A DNA stretch of 64,000 bases from Scatosoma sp045654025 (GCA_045654025.1 JAZOMO010000020.1:1-64000), one strand, 5' to 3'; counted from the stretch's first letter, positions 43,699-53,088 are shown. Notes: generated by a model from the letters alone, not told the origin. Translations and numbers: made by a program.

Positions 43699-44580
43699 TT
43701 ATGCATCACGCTCACGCACGGTGAGTACGAGATTTTCTAAAAATTCGGTGTTATAGTCAATTCCTTCGAGCAACGCGCGACAGCGAGCAAGACACTCGTC
43801 CGCGCGAAGCTTTGCACCCTGCAAGCCGTACAGCTTTACGCAGGTGAGCTTATCGGAGTCCTCGTCCTTTCCAACCGATTTCCCAATCTGATCAAATTCT
43901 CCTTCGACGTCCAAAATATCGTCGGTAATTTGGAACAATCTGCCAAATTCCTTGCCGAACTGCTCCAAGCGGATATAATACTTATTATCCGCTAAAATCG
44001 AAGGAATCAGCAGGGATGCAAGCAGAAGCTTGCCCGTCTTATTCTCCTGAATAAACCGCAAGGTTTCCTCGGTGAGCTCCTCTTTGTTTGCCGTATGTTG
44101 CATGTCTGCAACCTGCCCTAAAATCATGCCGTTCATGCCCGCGAAGTCGCTTAAAAGCTTTGCCGCAAGAACGTATTTCTCCCCTCTTAACGCCATTTCA
44201 AACAACAGGGAAAGGGCTTGATTTAACAAGGCATCGCCTGCCAAAATTGCATAAGCCTCGCCATACGCCTTGTGGCAGGAAGGCTTGCCCCTACGAAAAT
44301 CATCGTTGTCCATCGCAGGCAAATCGTCGTGGATGAGGGAATAGGTATGGATCATTTCTAAAGCCGTAGCGTAAGGCAAAATAGACTCTTGCTCTACACC
44401 GAGAATCTCTGCCACAGCCAGCATTAAAACAGGACGGATACGCTTGCCGCCAGAGAGCAGGGAATATCGCATCGCCTCCCCTAAAATCGGAGGTATGGTC
44501 TTTAAATTTTCTGCGTAAGCATGCAAATACTCTTCAAATGTTTGCAAATATTCGGCATACTTTTGTTGATAATCGTACAC
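43699..44580 (-). CDS. ispA: Farnesyl/geranyl diphosphate synthase
   Basis: 293 residues from GTG 44580, preceded by AAGGAG; a TTG at 44607 inside folD is rejected. It condenses isopentenyl diphosphate with allylic primers for undecaprenyl and quinone precursors. First Asp-rich motif is LIHDDLPAMDNDD, second is FQITDDILD, with GGKRIRP in front. Works in the isoprenoid pathway with ispH at 52 kb. No xseA/xseB genes precede it, although they often do. Confidence 0.93.
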   Translation of the reverse strand: MYDYQQKYAEYLQTFEEYLHAYAENLKTIPPILGEAMRYSLLSGGKRIRPVLMLAVAEILGVEQESILPYATALEMIHTYSLIHDDLPAMDNDDFRRGKPSCHKAYGEAYAILAGDALLNQALSLLFEMALRGEKYVLAAKLLSDFAGMNGMILGQVADMQHTANKEELTEETLRFIQENKTGKLLLASLLIPSILADNKYYIRLEQFGKEFGRLFQITDDILDVEGEFDQIGKSVGKDEDSDKLTCVKLYGLQGAKLRADECLARCRALLEGIDYNTEFLENLVLTVRERDA

Positions 44581-44587
44581 TATTTTC

Positions 44588-45418
44588 TCACTCCTTCCAT
44601 GCCGCAATACAGGTATTTTTGAGCAACATCGTAATCGTCATCGGTCCAACTCCGCCCGGAACGGGGGTGATATACGAAGCAATTTTTGATACTTCCTCAA
44701 AATCCACGTCTCCGCAGAGCTTTCCATTCTCATCACGATTGATGCCTACGTCCACCACGACTGCGCCTTCTTTCACTATTTCCTTCGTGACATACTTCGG
44801 CTTACCGATGGCAGATACTAAAATATCTGCAGTTTTACAGATTTCTGCAAGATTTTGGGTTTTGCTGTGGCAGACGGTAACAGTAGCGTTTGCATTCAAC
44901 AATAACAGCGCCATCGGCTTCCCAACCGTATTGCTTCTGCCAAGCACGACGGCAGACTTTCCTGCGCAATCGATGCCAGCATCCTTCAACAATTCCATGA
45001 CCCCGCTTGGCGTACAAGCCGCATAGCGATGCTGATTCAGCACCAACGCACCTAAATTTTCTCGGTCAAAACCATCAACATCCTTTTCGGCAGGGATTTT
45101 AGCCATCGCAGACTGCTCATCAAGTCCTTTAGGCAACGGCAACTGCAATAAAATCCCATGTACCTCATCAGAGGTAGCCAGACTGTCCAGCAAGTCTTCC
45201 AAATCACCCTGAGAAGTTTCTTTTCGGAGCTCGTATACAAAAGAACGCATCCCTACCTCTTCGCAAGCACGAATCTTATTGCGAACGTAGATTTTCGATG
45301 CAGGGTCCTCCCCCACAATGACAACCGCAAGTCCGGGAACAACCGCCGCAGCTTCTATCTCCGCTTTTATTTGCGCCCGCATTTTTTGCGCAAGCGCTTT
45401 TCCGTCTAACAGTTTCAT
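44588..45418 (-). CDS. folD: Methylene-tetrahydrofolate dehydrogenase/cyclohydrolase
   Basis: 276 residues. Bifunctional one-carbon enzyme interconverting methylene-, methenyl- and formyl-tetrahydrofolate with NADP. Family markers are KIYVRNKIRACEEVG (catalytic Lys region), LLQLPLPKGL, VVLGRSNTVGKPMALLL and TPVPGGVGPMT. Follows nusB with a four-base gap. Confidence 0.96.
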   Translation of the reverse strand: MKLLDGKALAQKMRAQIKAEIEAAAVVPGLAVVIVGEDPASKIYVRNKIRACEEVGMRSFVYELRKETSQGDLEDLLDSLATSDEVHGILLQLPLPKGLDEQSAMAKIPAEKDVDGFDRENLGALVLNQHRYAACTPSGVMELLKDAGIDCAGKSAVVLGRSNTVGKPMALLLLNANATVTVCHSKTQNLAEICKTADILVSAIGKPKYVTKEIVKEGAVVVDVGINRDENGKLCGDVDFEEVSKIASYITPVPGGVGPMTITMLLKNTCIAAWKE

Positions 45419-45422
45419 AGGC

Positions 45423-45815
45423 TTACCGATTGATTACCCCTGCCAACACGCCGTTGACAAAGTCCGCACTGGTATCGGTGGAGTATTTTCTCGCAAGACC
45501 TACCGCTTCGGAAACGGAAACAACGGGAGGGATGTCCTCAAAATACTTAATTTCCGCCATCGCAATCAATAAAATGGCTTTATCGGTAGGATTGATACGA
45601 TTTTCACGGTAATGATGGCATGCCTCCTCGATACCATCAATCAATTCCTGCCAATGATCGAAGACGGTATTCACCAAGTCTGCCGCGAATCCCATCCCTT
45701 CTTCCGATAATTCAAACTGTTTATAAACTTTTTTGCGAAACGCCGTGTCAACGTCCGTATTGAATTGTTGGGCAAAAATAATATTTAAAGCCGCTTCACG
45801 CGCAGAATTTCTCAT
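45423..45815 (-). CDS. nusB: Transcription antitermination factor NusB
   Basis: 130 residues, all helical. Binds boxA RNA with NusE (S10) to protect rRNA transcripts from termination. Typical N-terminal REAALNIIFAQQF and C-terminal SVSEAVGLARKYSTDTSADFVNGVL. AGGAG lies upstream. Confidence 0.94.
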   Translation of the reverse strand: MRNSAREAALNIIFAQQFNTDVDTAFRKKVYKQFELSEEGMGFAADLVNTVFDHWQELIDGIEEACHHYRENRINPTDKAILLIAMAEIKYFEDIPPVVSVSEAVGLARKYSTDTSADFVNGVLAGVINR

Positions 45816-45872
45816 AATCCTTCTCCTTCGTTCTTAAATTTCGGTTGGAATTTATCCTAAAAAGTACGCGAA

Positions 45873-45900
45873 AATCCCCTATTCAACGAATAAGGGATTC
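45873..45900 (-). terminator. Terminator after the Asp23 gene
   Basis: Read on the minus strand, AATCCCTTATT pairs with AATAGGGGATT (one wobble) and is followed by TTTT. It separates asp23 from nusB. Confidence 0.7.
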
Positions 45901-45906
45901 TACACG

Positions 45907-46257
45907 TTATTCTTCCTCTGGCGCAGTTTCCTTAGGCCCCGGGAATACAACGTCCTCAATATGCACGTCAACCTTCGCCACCTTGTAGCGAGTCATATTT
46001 TCAACGCTCTGCTTTACAGATTGTTGAATACGGTACGCAAGCTCCGGCACGTTGTATCCATATTCTACAACCACTGAAATATCTGCATAAATGCCGTCCT
46101 TTTCCAAGAACAGAGTAATTCCGTTCTTTTTATTTGGCAGAGGAAGCGTCCCTTCAACTTCTGCCACCGCAAGTGCAACGATACCCTTTACAATACCTGC
46201 GTTATATACGACTTTACCATTTTGTTTTTCTTCTGCGTTCGATTTTAACATTGACAT
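45907..46257 (-). CDS. Asp23/Gls24 family protein
   Basis: 116 residues. One Asp23 domain: NAGIVKGIVALAVAEVEGT, then VEYGYNVPELAYRIQQSVKQSVENMT and VDVHIEDVVF. Members are membrane-associated envelope-stress proteins in Firmicutes; a copy between spoIIIAH and nusB is a conserved clostridial feature. It has its own promoter and a leader with a perfect GTAAACCC/GGGTTTAC hairpin (46288-46306). The acidic tail is unremarkable. Confidence 0.9.
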   Translation of the reverse strand: MSMLKSNAEEKQNGKVVYNAGIVKGIVALAVAEVEGTLPLPNKKNGITLFLEKDGIYADISVVVEYGYNVPELAYRIQQSVKQSVENMTRYKVAKVDVHIEDVVFPGPKETAPEEE

Positions 46258-46319
46258 TCCAAAATACTCCTTACAGAAACCGACTGCGTAAACCCTATGG
46301 GTTTACTGTCATTTCCTCT

Positions 46320-46348
46320 ATTATAGCACACTTTTTGGAATATTTCTA
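46320..46348 (-). promoter_or_regulatory. Probable promoter of the Asp23 gene
   Basis: On the minus strand TATAAT (46325-46320) is preceded, 17 bases earlier, by TAGAAA (46348-46343), a weak -35. Confidence 0.5.
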
Positions 46349-46367
46349 CTGTTTTAACACATTTTTT

Positions 46368-46856
46368 TTAGCTTTCAGCGTAAACGGGCATAATAATTAC
46401 GTTGCCCGCGACAATTCCCGTCTCATTTTTCAGCATCGTGTAAATGGAAAGCGCCGTATCAAAATTCAATTCCGAAGAGTTGATAAATACGTTTACGTTC
46501 TCAGATTCGACGGAAACGGAAACAACGGCATCAGAAAATCCTAACGAGCGTACCATGTTTTCAATCACTAGCTCCTGCTCCATCGCCCCTACGATCTCCA
46601 TCTTCATCTTCGTAGCCTCTTCAAACTTCGTTTCCCCTTCTTCGTACAATGCAATCACGCTGTCCAGCTGTACAAGAGCCTCACTTCTCGTTGCCGTGCG
46701 CTCTGCGCGGTACGTTTCAAAGTAATTGGAGGTCGTCAAGTTCCCATCTGCCCCCACCTCAGCGTCCGACTTCGCCAGTACGAAATTACATACCGAAGTG
46801 ACCGCCAACACGCCAACAAGCGCCGCCATACCGATAATCGTTTTTTTGTTTGCCAT
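46368..46856 (-). CDS. spoIIIAH: Stage III sporulation protein AH
   Basis: 162 residues. One N-terminal membrane helix (IIGMAALVGVLAVTSVCNFVL) and an extracytoplasmic domain with the YscJ/FliF-like ring-building fold. In the mother cell it joins forespore SpoIIQ to form the channel across the intermembrane space. C-terminal LGFSDAVVSVSVESENVNVFI is typical. Last gene of the spoIIIA operon. Confidence 0.92.
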   Translation of the reverse strand: MANKKTIIGMAALVGVLAVTSVCNFVLAKSDAEVGADGNLTTSNYFETYRAERTATRSEALVQLDSVIALYEEGETKFEEATKMKMEIVGAMEQELVIENMVRSLGFSDAVVSVSVESENVNVFINSSELNFDTALSIYTMLKNETGIVAGNVIIMPVYAES

Positions 46857-46874
46857 AATCCTTCTCCTTACATT

Positions 46875-47225
46875 TTATTTTTTTAAATATATTTTTACAT
46901 TTTTAGGCTCTATCCCCAGGGCAATCGAAGCCGCTTCTCTTATGTCCATTAGCACGGACAAGCTGTTTGCCCCCTCACAGACAATGACAACTCCACGTTC
47001 GCCGTTTTCATAAACGCCAATCATAACCTCCGTCTCTCCTACCCCTGCGATATTTTCCAAAATTGCCACCAGCTTTGCTTCCTCTGCGCTTTCCGACGCG
47101 TGGCTCGTCTTGTCCTCCTTAAAAAAAGCTTGCCATACCGCAATACATAGCACAAGAGCCAAACAAACGAATAAACCTACTTCTATCAGCTTTGCGCCAC
47201 GCTTTTTATCCAACCAGTTGTTCAA
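46875..47225 (-). CDS. spoIIIAG: Stage III sporulation protein AG
   Basis: 116 residues, starting at TTG 47225. A membrane helix (LIEVGLFVCLALVLCIAVWQAFF) and a ring-building domain (LENIAGVGETEVMIGVYE). Short compared with Bacillus SpoIIIAG (about 230), a common clostridial condition. Overlaps the spoIIIAF end by 20 bases. Part of the feeding-channel complex. Confidence 0.9.
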   Translation of the reverse strand: MNNWLDKKRGAKLIEVGLFVCLALVLCIAVWQAFFKEDKTSHASESAEEAKLVAILENIAGVGETEVMIGVYENGERGVVIVCEGANSLSVLMDIREAASIALGIEPKNVKIYLKK

Positions 47226-47700
47226 GATTTACCACCTGCCCCTCGCATCCATATTGATTGAATAAATATTCTATCATTTCCTTATGGGCGCTGTTCGTTA
47301 TCTCCTTGTTGAGATATACGAAAATTTTTTCAATTTTAACGCCGCTGGCACTATAGCCACCGTAATATATCGTCTCATTTTTCCATTGTAGCTCTATCCT
47401 TTCAATGCCTTCGTACTTTTCTGAAAGATCTTTTTTTAACATTTCTTCCGCTTCCTCTATGCGTTCTTTACTACAATACTCTATGAATGCAGGTTCCGTT
47501 TCTATTCCCTTTTCTCTAAAAAAGCCCTCCAAATTCCCCGCATCGACAAAAAAATGTACGACGGGTGAAAGAATGGTAATGACGCAGGCAATCCTTGCAA
47601 TCCCTCGAATCATCTCCCCTGTCTTTCCACTCGGTAAAACGGCAAGTAAAACGGAAGAAAACAACACGATACCGATAACGCCAAGCAAATATCCACTCAT
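47206..47700 (-). CDS. spoIIIAF: Stage III sporulation protein AF
   Basis: 164 residues from ATG 47700, which overlaps the spoIIIAE stop (ATGA); the longer frame is rejected. Two membrane helices (LLGVIGIVLFSSVLLAVL; IARIACVITILSPVVHFFV), then a soluble domain ending EMIEYLFNQYGCEGQVVNL. Needed for sigma-G activity in the forespore in Bacillus. Confidence 0.9.
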   Translation of the reverse strand: MSGYLLGVIGIVLFSSVLLAVLPSGKTGEMIRGIARIACVITILSPVVHFFVDAGNLEGFFREKGIETEPAFIEYCSKERIEEAEEMLKKDLSEKYEGIERIELQWKNETIYYGGYSASGVKIEKIFVYLNKEITNSAHKEMIEYLFNQYGCEGQVVNLEQLVG

Positions 47701-48884
47701 ACAAACATCCCCGATGCAAACACCATAATCATTATCGCAACAAAGTATAAAAAGGCCGAAAAGAGCACTCCTGCCGTGCAATATTGTAGATTTTCTGCCG
47801 TTTCCTCTAAAAAAGAAGCAATTTTGCTATCCCCGAACGGTTGCGTGATTGCCGCCGCTAAGCGAAATAAAAAGTTGCTTGCAATCAAAACCGACAACGG
47901 CTGTAACAGTATCATCACTAAAATCACGAGGCTGAAATTTCCCAAAGCGTTCTTGATGAGCACACTGCCCGCGACTGCTAAATCAAAGCCCCCCGATAAA
48001 AATCCACCGACAATCGGCACGCCCGTCCCGATTGCATATTTCGCGGCACGCCTGACAATCCCATCGTAGCTTGCTGCCGTTATTCCCTGTACGGTGAAAA
48101 ATACCCCAAAGATTGACACACAAATGCCCATCGTCCACTTATTGATACTTTTGAAAAAAGAAGAAAATTTCTCCGTTTTCAAATCCCCAAACAGTTTGCC
48201 TGCCATGGAAAAGATGATAATCGCAACGGTAATAGGAAAGACAACTTTATCGATTAAACCTATCAAAGTATTGCATAAAAATCCAACTGCTGGCTGAAAA
48301 ATTGCCGCACTGACGGTGCCACCACTTGCCGCAATTAAGGTTAACATTATCGGAAAGACCAACTGCATCTGTTCATGCATCGAGCCAACAGCTCCCTTCC
48401 CCAGTGAAATTGCCTCAGTCAAAATCCCCAACGTCGGCAACAAAGCCCCCAAATATGCGACAAAAAAGACAACTTTTGCCGTGCTTTCTCCTAAATATCG
48501 GCTCTGTAACGAATTCAAAATCCCACACAGCAAGCCCACGGCGGCGATACTAGCAAAGGATGGCAATAATTTTTTCACGTTTGAAAATACCATTCTGCAA
48601 ATTTCCTGCAGAAAGTTTTGGCTGTCAAATCCACCGCCAATGACGTACTCCTTCAATATCTCCTTTAGACTTTGGCTTTCAAATCCCCCCAAACTTTTTA
48701 CATAGGCTTCCAACGCCGCCAAATCCAAGTAATCTAACTGCTCTAAAACGGCCCCATTTAGCTGTGAAGTAGCCGCATCCTCTGCTTGCGCCTCTGCAAA
48801 GACAAGCACGCACCCCCCAGAAAGCAGGAGATAGACGGTAATTAACAGTAAGAGGAGCAACAAAAGTCGTTTCGTCCTTTTCAT
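47697..48884 (-). CDS. spoIIIAE: Stage III sporulation protein AE
   Basis: 395 residues. A signal peptide (LLLLLLLITVYLLLSGG) and seven or eight membrane helices with Gly-rich segments (GTGVPIVGGFLSGGFDLAVAG). A polytopic component of the spoIIIA channel. Overlaps spoIIIAD by four bases. Confidence 0.94.
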   Translation of the reverse strand: MKRTKRLLLLLLLLITVYLLLSGGCVLVFAEAQAEDAATSQLNGAVLEQLDYLDLAALEAYVKSLGGFESQSLKEILKEYVIGGGFDSQNFLQEICRMVFSNVKKLLPSFASIAAVGLLCGILNSLQSRYLGESTAKVVFFVAYLGALLPTLGILTEAISLGKGAVGSMHEQMQLVFPIMLTLIAASGGTVSAAIFQPAVGFLCNTLIGLIDKVVFPITVAIIIFSMAGKLFGDLKTEKFSSFFKSINKWTMGICVSIFGVFFTVQGITAASYDGIVRRAAKYAIGTGVPIVGGFLSGGFDLAVAGSVLIKNALGNFSLVILVMILLQPLSVLIASNFLFRLAAAITQPFGDSKIASFLEETAENLQYCTAGVLFSAFLYFVAIMIMVFASGMFV

Positions 48885-49273
48885 AACAATACGAGAAATT
48901 GCTTCAAAAGGGTCAGAAGACCGCTGATAATCGGCAAAGCCATAATCATCACCGTGATTTTCCCCGCCAGTGATACTTTGTCCGCCACCGAACCAGCGTT
49001 GAAATCATTTAGAACTCCTGCGCTAAATTCTGTCAAATAGCCTACGCCTACGATTTTTAGAAGTATTTTGATTACGCCGTTTTCGAGGCCTGTCATTGCG
49101 GCAATTTCCGAGAGGACTGTGAACGATCCTTTGACCATGTCCAAAATGAATAAAAGAATAATTATAACGCCTGTAATGATAACGACAAACGACAATTCCG
49201 GCTTGGTTGATTTTAAGATTGCGCTGCAAATTGCAGTTAAAAAAGCAGCGCCTATTATTTTGATTAAATCCAC
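48881..49273 (-). CDS. spoIIIAD: Stage III sporulation protein AD
   Basis: 130 residues, several membrane helices (FVVIITGVIIILLFILDMV; GKITVMIMALPIISGLLTLL). Pairs with SpoIIIAC as a membrane part of the channel. Family pattern AAFLTAICSAILKSTKPELSF is clear. Confidence 0.92.
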   Translation of the reverse strand: MDLIKIIGAAFLTAICSAILKSTKPELSFVVIITGVIIILLFILDMVKGSFTVLSEIAAMTGLENGVIKILLKIVGVGYLTEFSAGVLNDFNAGSVADKVSLAGKITVMIMALPIISGLLTLLKQFLVLL

Positions 49274-49285
49274 TTTTTTTACCTG

Positions 49286-49480
49286 CTATATGTCAAAAAT
49301 CTGACTGATACTTTCAAATAAATCACCCACCATTCCGACAACCACCCCAAGGACGATGACAACGCCTATGATACTTACTAACATGGCAATATCATCTCTG
49401 TCAGACTTCTTTAAAATCTGGCAAATGACAGTAATAATCAAGCCGATGGCGGCGATTTTAAACAAAATAGAAATATCCAT
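49286..49480 (-). CDS. spoIIIAC: Stage III sporulation protein AC
   Basis: 64 residues, normal for this tiny two-helix membrane protein: LFKIAAIGLIITVICQILKK, a short loop with DRDDIAML, and IGVVIVLGVVVGMVGDLF. Sits between AB and AD with one- and twelve-base gaps. Confidence 0.93.
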   Translation of the reverse strand: MDISILFKIAAIGLIITVICQILKKSDRDDIAMLVSIIGVVIVLGVVVGMVGDLFESISQIFDI

Positions 49481-49481
49481 A

Positions 49482-49967
49482 CTAAATCAAAATTATCAAG
49501 ATTGCCAGCCCGCATAAAAAGCCCATTTTCGTATATAGTTCCACATTCTTTTTACATTCCTCCTCTGTCTTTTGTTTCAAGGCTTGCAGATGATTTCCCG
49601 CCTGCGTAAAATACCCCTTTTGCGACAGAGAATCCCCCCTGCCAAACGCCGAAAAATACTCTGCAAAAAAACGTTTTTCGTCCGGCATCAAAAAGGTGTA
49701 TTCGGATAGATCAAGCGGCGTCGTTCGCCTTTTTTCACGACGAGTCAATTCCTCGACAAGTAGATCGGAAAACTCCCCCGTTGCGATTCGCTTTTGGCAA
49801 AATTCCTCGAAGGGCCTCTTTGTGTAGATAATCTCTTCTAAAAAGCCTTCGTTAAAACTACTCGCCTCTTGAAATAATCGTTTTCGCTTCTTGTATTTTC
49901 CTGATAAAAAATTCCCACAAAAGGTTGTAAATGCCACTACCGCAAGCCCTACAACAAATCGAAGCAT
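49482..49967 (-). CDS. spoIIIAB: Stage III sporulation protein AB
   Basis: 161 residues. Hydrophobic at both ends (VVGLAVVAFTTFCGNFL and MGFLCGLAILIILI) with a helical middle, related to the GspF-like fold of secretion platforms. The FSAFGRGDSLSQKGYF segment matches the family. It probably works with the SpoIIIAA ATPase. Confidence 0.92.
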   Translation of the reverse strand: MLRFVVGLAVVAFTTFCGNFLSGKYKKRKRLFQEASSFNEGFLEEIIYTKRPFEEFCQKRIATGEFSDLLVEELTRREKRRTTPLDLSEYTFLMPDEKRFFAEYFSAFGRGDSLSQKGYFTQAGNHLQALKQKTEEECKKNVELYTKMGFLCGLAILIILI

Positions 49968-50015
49968 GGCAACTCCTAATGAATAAATATTCGTATTATT
50001 TAAAATATCCTATTT

Positions 50016-50852
50016 TTATACGCTGATAATTTCTTTTATTTTGCCGATTGTTTGACTGTCTAAAAGGACGATTTTTTGGAACATTTCCTGCATCTCTACG
50101 GGGATTTCCGAAACATCTTTTGCGTGAAATGATGCGATAATTTTCACACCGCTATGTATAGCGCGGTATATCGCCGGCAGTTCCTTGACGGACACCTCGT
50201 CGGTAATAATCACGTCTGGCCGCATCACACGCACCCCCATTTCCATTCCGTCGTTTTTATGGATAAAAGAGTAAATATCCGTGCTTTTCCCCACCTCTGA
50301 GGCTGCTATTTCCCCACGCTCATCGCAGACGAGGACGTTTTTACCCATTCCATCTGATATATTTCTACTCAAATCTCGTAAAATCGTCGTTTTACCTTGT
50401 CCTGGCGGCGAAACGAGTAGCAGATTTACAATATCCTCACGCAGACATCGTTCGTAAATTTCATCGCTACAACCCACAACGCTATGCGGCACACGGATAC
50501 ACAGCGAGGAATAATCCCGCACGGCGGCAGGCTGTCCATTCGCATAGACGAATCTGCCGGCAATCCCCAATCTCTCCCCCGATTCCGCCGTCAGAAAGCC
50601 TTGTTTTAACTGCTCCTCTACCGAATATACCGAATACTTGCCAGCCGCCAAGACTGTTTCTTCGATATCAGAATAAGTAGCAACCAAACCTTCTGCCGCC
50701 TTTGAAGACAATCCGTAAGCCGTTAAGTATCTATACTCCCCTAAAAATCGCACCTTCGTAGGGCAATTTGCTCGCATCCGGATTTCATACAAGTCGTTTA
50801 GGTTGATTTTTTGTATGGCACGATAAAATTGTTCGGGCAAAAACTCAAGCAT
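50016..50852 (-). CDS. spoIIIAA: Stage III sporulation protein AA, ATPase
   Basis: 278 residues. A secretion-type AAA ATPase that powers the mother cell-forespore channel. Walker A is SPPGQGKTTILRDLSRN (about residues 150-166), followed by VLVCDERGEIAAS and VMRPDVIITDEV (Walker B region). First gene of the eight-gene operon. The upstream region should hold a sigma-E promoter, but I could not identify one with confidence. Confidence 0.95.
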   Translation of the reverse strand: MLEFLPEQFYRAIQKINLNDLYEIRMRANCPTKVRFLGEYRYLTAYGLSSKAAEGLVATYSDIEETVLAAGKYSVYSVEEQLKQGFLTAESGERLGIAGRFVYANGQPAAVRDYSSLCIRVPHSVVGCSDEIYERCLREDIVNLLLVSPPGQGKTTILRDLSRNISDGMGKNVLVCDERGEIAASEVGKSTDIYSFIHKNDGMEMGVRVMRPDVIITDEVSVKELPAIYRAIHSGVKIIASFHAKDVSEIPVEMQEMFQKIVLLDSQTIGKIKEIISV

Positions 50853-50962
50853 TTAGTTTACTATATTCCCACGCTTGTCCTTTTAGAACAAAAAAAGAGC
50901 AACCCTTTCCATAAATTCAAGGAAAAACCGTTGCTCAACGCTACTCTATTTAGTTATAAACA

Positions 50963-50996
50963 AAAAGGTTGCCTTTAATCGTTAAAGGCAACCTTT
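50963..50996 (-). terminator. Terminator of the ispH-rpsA unit
   Basis: AAAGGTTGCCTTTAA (50964-50978) pairs perfectly with TTAAAGGCAACCTTT (50982-50996) around three bases; on the minus strand TTTTTGTTT follows. Confidence 0.9.
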
Positions 50997-51012
50997 CTTA
51001 TATTTTTAACAA

Positions 51013-53088
51013 TCAGGAGTTCTGGTTCAACAGATCTGCGATGGATACGCCACCAACACCGTCTTCACGCCATTCGGTCATTTCATCAGCAGGCTTCTGA
51101 GTTCTAGGCTTCTTAACCTTTTCCTTAACTTCGCCTTCTGCTTCAGCCTTTTGAGCCTTAGCCTTTCTTTCAACGTTTTCAGGCTTCGGTTCAAGAGCTT
51201 TGATGGAAAGGGTCATTTTCTTTTCTGCGCAATCTAGCTTCAAGATCTTAGCGTCGATTTCGTCGCCGATGTTCAAAGCGGTCGTAGCGTTTTCAAGGAA
51301 TTCGTGGGAGATCTGGGAAACGTGTACCAAACCGTCGATACCTTTTTCAACTTCTACGAATGCGCCGAAGGGAACGATTCTAACAACCTTACCGTGGATA
51401 ACGTCGCCTTCTGCATACTTTTCAGCCGCCAAATCCCAAGGCTGAGGTTGCAACTGCTTATAACCGATGGAAACCTTCTTAGCTTCTGCATCAACTTTCA
51501 ATACCTTGAACTGATACTTATTGCCGATTTCCAAAACATCAGCAACAGACTTAACGCCAGACCAGGAAAGGTCGGAGATGTGTGCCAAGCAATCAAAGCC
51601 GTTTACGGAAACGAATGCACCGAAGTTGGTGATTCTCTCTACCTTGCCTTCTACAACGTCATCAACGTTGATGGACGCGAAGAATTCTGCTTCCTTAGCT
51701 GCCTTTGCTGCTTCCTTAGCTGCGCGTTCTTCTTCGATGATTGCACGTTGAGAAGCAATGATTTCCTTTCTTCTCTCCGTCTTAATTTCGATGAGCTTCA
51801 AACGAAGCTTCTTACCAACATATTTATCCAGTTCTTTCACGAAACCAGAACGGATTTCGCGTGCGGGTACGAATACCGAATAAGAACCGAGGTTACCGGT
51901 CAAACCGCCCTTATTGCAGCCGGTGCATTCGATGCTGAATTCTTTACCTTCTTTGATTTCAGCCAACATTGCTTCCTCTTCCTTCAGCTGCTTAATTGCC
52001 TTCTGAGAAAGTTTGACAGGGTTGATGGACAGAACCATAAGTTCGATTTCTTCACCGAGCTTATCGCTGTAATCGTCTTTGCAGTAAACTTCGCAATCTA
52101 CTTCTTCTTTGTCAAGAATGATTTCCTTCTTTGCAAGGGGAAGAAGAACTGCGATACCGCTCTCGTCTGCCGAGGAAATGGTTGCTTTTACAAGCTCACC
52201 CTTCTTGAACTTCGTCTGTTCTTCCAAGTTCTTAACGACTTCATCCATCATTGCTTTTGCTTCATTTTCCATTTTAAATAGAACCTCCTGAGTTTGCCAG
52301 TCCGGAGTGCTTGCCCCCGTGACTATACCTACCTTTTTTAATCTTTTGATTGTTTTAATATTTAGATCGGCAGCCCGCTCCAACCGAATCACGTTTGCGC
52401 AACGCTCTGCACAGATATCGTAGAGCTTGTTCGTATTGCTACTGTTCAGCCCACCAATAATCACCACTGCATCGCATTGCGAAGCCAACTCGCCCGCTTC
52501 GTTTTGCCGTCTTATAGTAGTATAACAAATTGTTTTGAAAATATCAACTGTTTTTGGGGTAAATTTGTCAAGGATTTTAATTATTTTCTCAAATTTTTCC
52601 TTTGAAAAGGTCGTTTGTGATACAACACAACAGTTTTTGTCCGTTATTGCCGAAAAATCTTCGTCCTCCGAAGTGAAGACGTACGATTCCCCACTGCACC
52701 AACCCTGCAAGCCGATTACCTCTGGATGGGTCTTACCGCCGATGATAACCACCGTCTTCCCTGCAGCACTCTCCCTCTCGACAATCAACTGTGTACGTCG
52801 AACAAATTCGCAGGTACAATCCACCACCTCAATCTGACGACTGCGGCAAGCCTCGTAAATTCGCTTTTGCACGCCGTGCGAGCGAATAACCAGCGTCGCC
52901 CCGTCCGGTACTTCGTCCAAGCTTTCCACCGTGCGAATACCGCGCGCAGAAATCTTATCGACAATTTCGGGGTTATGTATCAATTCCCCATAAATATACA
53001 CGTTTTCTGGAGAAATCGACATTGCGGTATCCACCGCCTTTTTTACACCACTGCAAAAGCCACCGCTTTTCGCAACCAGAATTTCCAT
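51013..53088 (-). CDS. ispH-rpsA: IspH (HMBPP reductase) fused to ribosomal protein S1
   Basis: 691 residues. The N-terminal part (about 1-285) is IspH, the last enzyme of the MEP isoprenoid pathway, with the three iron-sulphur ligands Cys12 (GGFCSGV), Cys93 (DCTCEF) and Cys188 (FKTICYTTIRRQ), HPE at 121-123 and SSNTNKLY. The C-terminal part has S1 RNA-binding repeats: two degenerate ones (about 292-450) and two clear ones (KVERITNFGAFVSVN; KVVRIVPFGAFVEVEKGIDGL). This fusion is known in Clostridia. ATG 53088 overlaps the plsC stop (TGATG). Confidence 0.95.
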   Translation of the reverse strand: MEILVAKSGGFCSGVKKAVDTAMSISPENVYIYGELIHNPEIVDKISARGIRTVESLDEVPDGATLVIRSHGVQKRIYEACRSRQIEVVDCTCEFVRRTQLIVERESAAGKTVVIIGGKTHPEVIGLQGWCSGESYVFTSEDEDFSAITDKNCCVVSQTTFSKEKFEKIIKILDKFTPKTVDIFKTICYTTIRRQNEAGELASQCDAVVIIGGLNSSNTNKLYDICAERCANVIRLERAADLNIKTIKRLKKVGIVTGASTPDWQTQEVLFKMENEAKAMMDEVVKNLEEQTKFKKGELVKATISSADESGIAVLLPLAKKEIILDKEEVDCEVYCKDDYSDKLGEEIELMVLSINPVKLSQKAIKQLKEEEAMLAEIKEGKEFSIECTGCNKGGLTGNLGSYSVFVPAREIRSGFVKELDKYVGKKLRLKLIEIKTERRKEIIASQRAIIEEERAAKEAAKAAKEAEFFASINVDDVVEGKVERITNFGAFVSVNGFDCLAHISDLSWSGVKSVADVLEIGNKYQFKVLKVDAEAKKVSIGYKQLQPQPWDLAAEKYAEGDVIHGKVVRIVPFGAFVEVEKGIDGLVHVSQISHEFLENATTALNIGDEIDAKILKLDCAEKKMTLSIKALEPKPENVERKAKAQKAEAEGEVKEKVKKPRTQKPADEMTEWREDGVGGVSIADLLNQNS

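Noticed and set aside
51304..52281. A 325-codon open frame on + opposite ispH-rpsA
   Set aside because: Antisense shadow of a well-conserved gene, low-complexity Phe/Cys-rich translation and no ribosome site.
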